A DNA stretch of 50,849 bases from Bacillota bacterium (GTDB lineage: Bacteria; Bacillota; Sulfobacillia; Sulfobacillales; Sulfobacillaceae): contig JAKADO010000011.1 of NCBI GenBank assembly GCA_021820485.1, positions 1-50,849 of the forward strand, given 5' to 3'. The translations under genes and the position numbers were made by a program. Under the pieces are notes generated by a model. That model was given only the letters and a program-made list of their open reading frames with translations. It made no database searches and was not told the origin of the DNA. Each line of letters opens with the position of its first letter. Within the stretch, counting starts at the first letter, position 1. Below are positions 50,506 to 50,849 of this stretch, piece after piece.

Positions 50506-50849
50506 ATGGGGCTCTTGGATGGCAAGGTGGCCTTGGTCACAGGGGTGGCCAACAAACGCAGCATCGCCTGGGGAATCGCGCGCGCTTTTGACCGCGAAGG
50601 CGCTCGGCTCATTCTCACCTACCAAAGTGAGCGTTTGAAAGAGAATCTGGACAAGTTGATTGGCGACCTGAACACAGCGCCCTTGGTGGCGCCGTTGGAT
50701 GTCACGGATGAGAGCTCCCTGGCGGCGCTCGGCGAAACCATTGCCGAACATCACGACGCCGTGCATGTCTTGGTGCATTCGGTGGCTTATGCCAAGTCGG
50801 AGGAGTTGTCGGGCCGATTCATGGATTCCAGCCGCGATGGATATCTCTT
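50506..50849 (+). CDS. fabI: Enoyl-[acyl-carrier-protein] reductase, N-terminal part
   Basis: The first 114 residues of an SDR-fold enzyme that makes the last reduction in fatty acid elongation; the window ends inside it. It opens MGLLDGKVALVTGVANKRSI, the FabI form of the glycine-rich NAD(H) loop, with WGIARAFDREGARLILTYQ and LDVTDESSL following. The HSVAYA segment at ~residue 91 corresponds to the HSIAFA signature of FabI. The catalytic Tyr-x6-Lys lies beyond the edge. GGGGGGAA is 9-11 bases before ATG 50506. Confidence 0.92.
   Translation, partial: MGLLDGKVALVTGVANKRSIAWGIARAFDREGARLILTYQSERLKENLDKLIGDLNTAPLVAPLDVTDESSLAALGETIAEHHDAVHVLVHSVAYAKSEELSGRFMDSSRDGYL

Noticed and set aside
1-50849. 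CRISPR arrays, insertion sequences, prophage genes or integrases
   Set aside because: No regularly spaced repeats, transposase, terminal inverted repeats or phage genes were seen; the only long repeat is the tRNA-Asp pair.

Overview
The window is a gene-dense, GC-rich chromosomal segment of a Gram-positive-type bacterium. Most genes start behind strong AGGAGG-like ribosome binding sites. GTG and TTG starts are frequent, sigma-A promoters are recognisable, the tRNA genes encode their CCA ends, and the heme genes follow the Bacillus/Clostridia order hemA-hemX-hemC-hemD-hemB. Together these point to a Bacillota member, and the content fits a Sulfobacillus-like acidophile. That placement is inference; no marker here proves it.

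Layout. 1-4950: tail of an unidentified gene, then an MFS permease, an EamA permease, an acyl-CoA synthetase and a TetR regulator, with a TetR-type palindrome in front of the set. 4939-8296: an MFS permease with an abnormal 5' end, an ArsR/SRPBCC/DUF1801 operon and a GNAT acetyltransferase. 8367-11092: FeoB-type iron transporter, a Cys-rich zinc-ribbon protein and a DUF881 membrane protein. 11134-16595: a TCA block, icd, mdh, malic enzyme and sucCD, closed by a terminator. 16640-20852 (minus): CLC channel, MarR regulator and FUSC exporter. 20933-24572 (minus): a three-subunit molybdenum hydroxylase. 24788-33612: one long unidirectional block, hemA, hemX, hemC, a CobA-like/HemD fusion, hemB, a 63-residue protein, selA, etfB and etfA, ending in a terminator. 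34830-37775: tRNA-Val, tRNA-Phe and two near-identical tRNA-Asp genes that bracket a radical SAM gene and a decayed globin/GAF sensor. 37797-41038 (minus): HD-GYP phosphodiesterase and a hybrid histidine kinase. 41136-45302: acyltransferase-3 and acyl-adenylating enzyme, a quinone-oxidoreductase-like enzyme, and a redoxin gene with an in-frame UGA. 45424-50849: three MFS permeases, a small protein, a 3D-domain wall protein and the start of fabI.

The main discovery is at 44856-45302 (minus). A peroxiredoxin/thioredoxin-like protein reads straight through one in-frame TGA placed exactly where the active-site cysteine should be, giving U-P-H-C. The TGA is followed by a stem-loop with the geometry of a bacterial SECIS element. 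The same window carries selA, the enzyme that makes selenocysteyl-tRNA. This is very likely a selenoprotein that an ordinary annotation would cut into a 67-residue fragment.

The other notable items are the truncated methylase half of the HemD fusion, the Cys-rich partner of FeoB, several regulator/operator pairs legible in the sequence, and the tRNA-Asp duplication around decaying genes.
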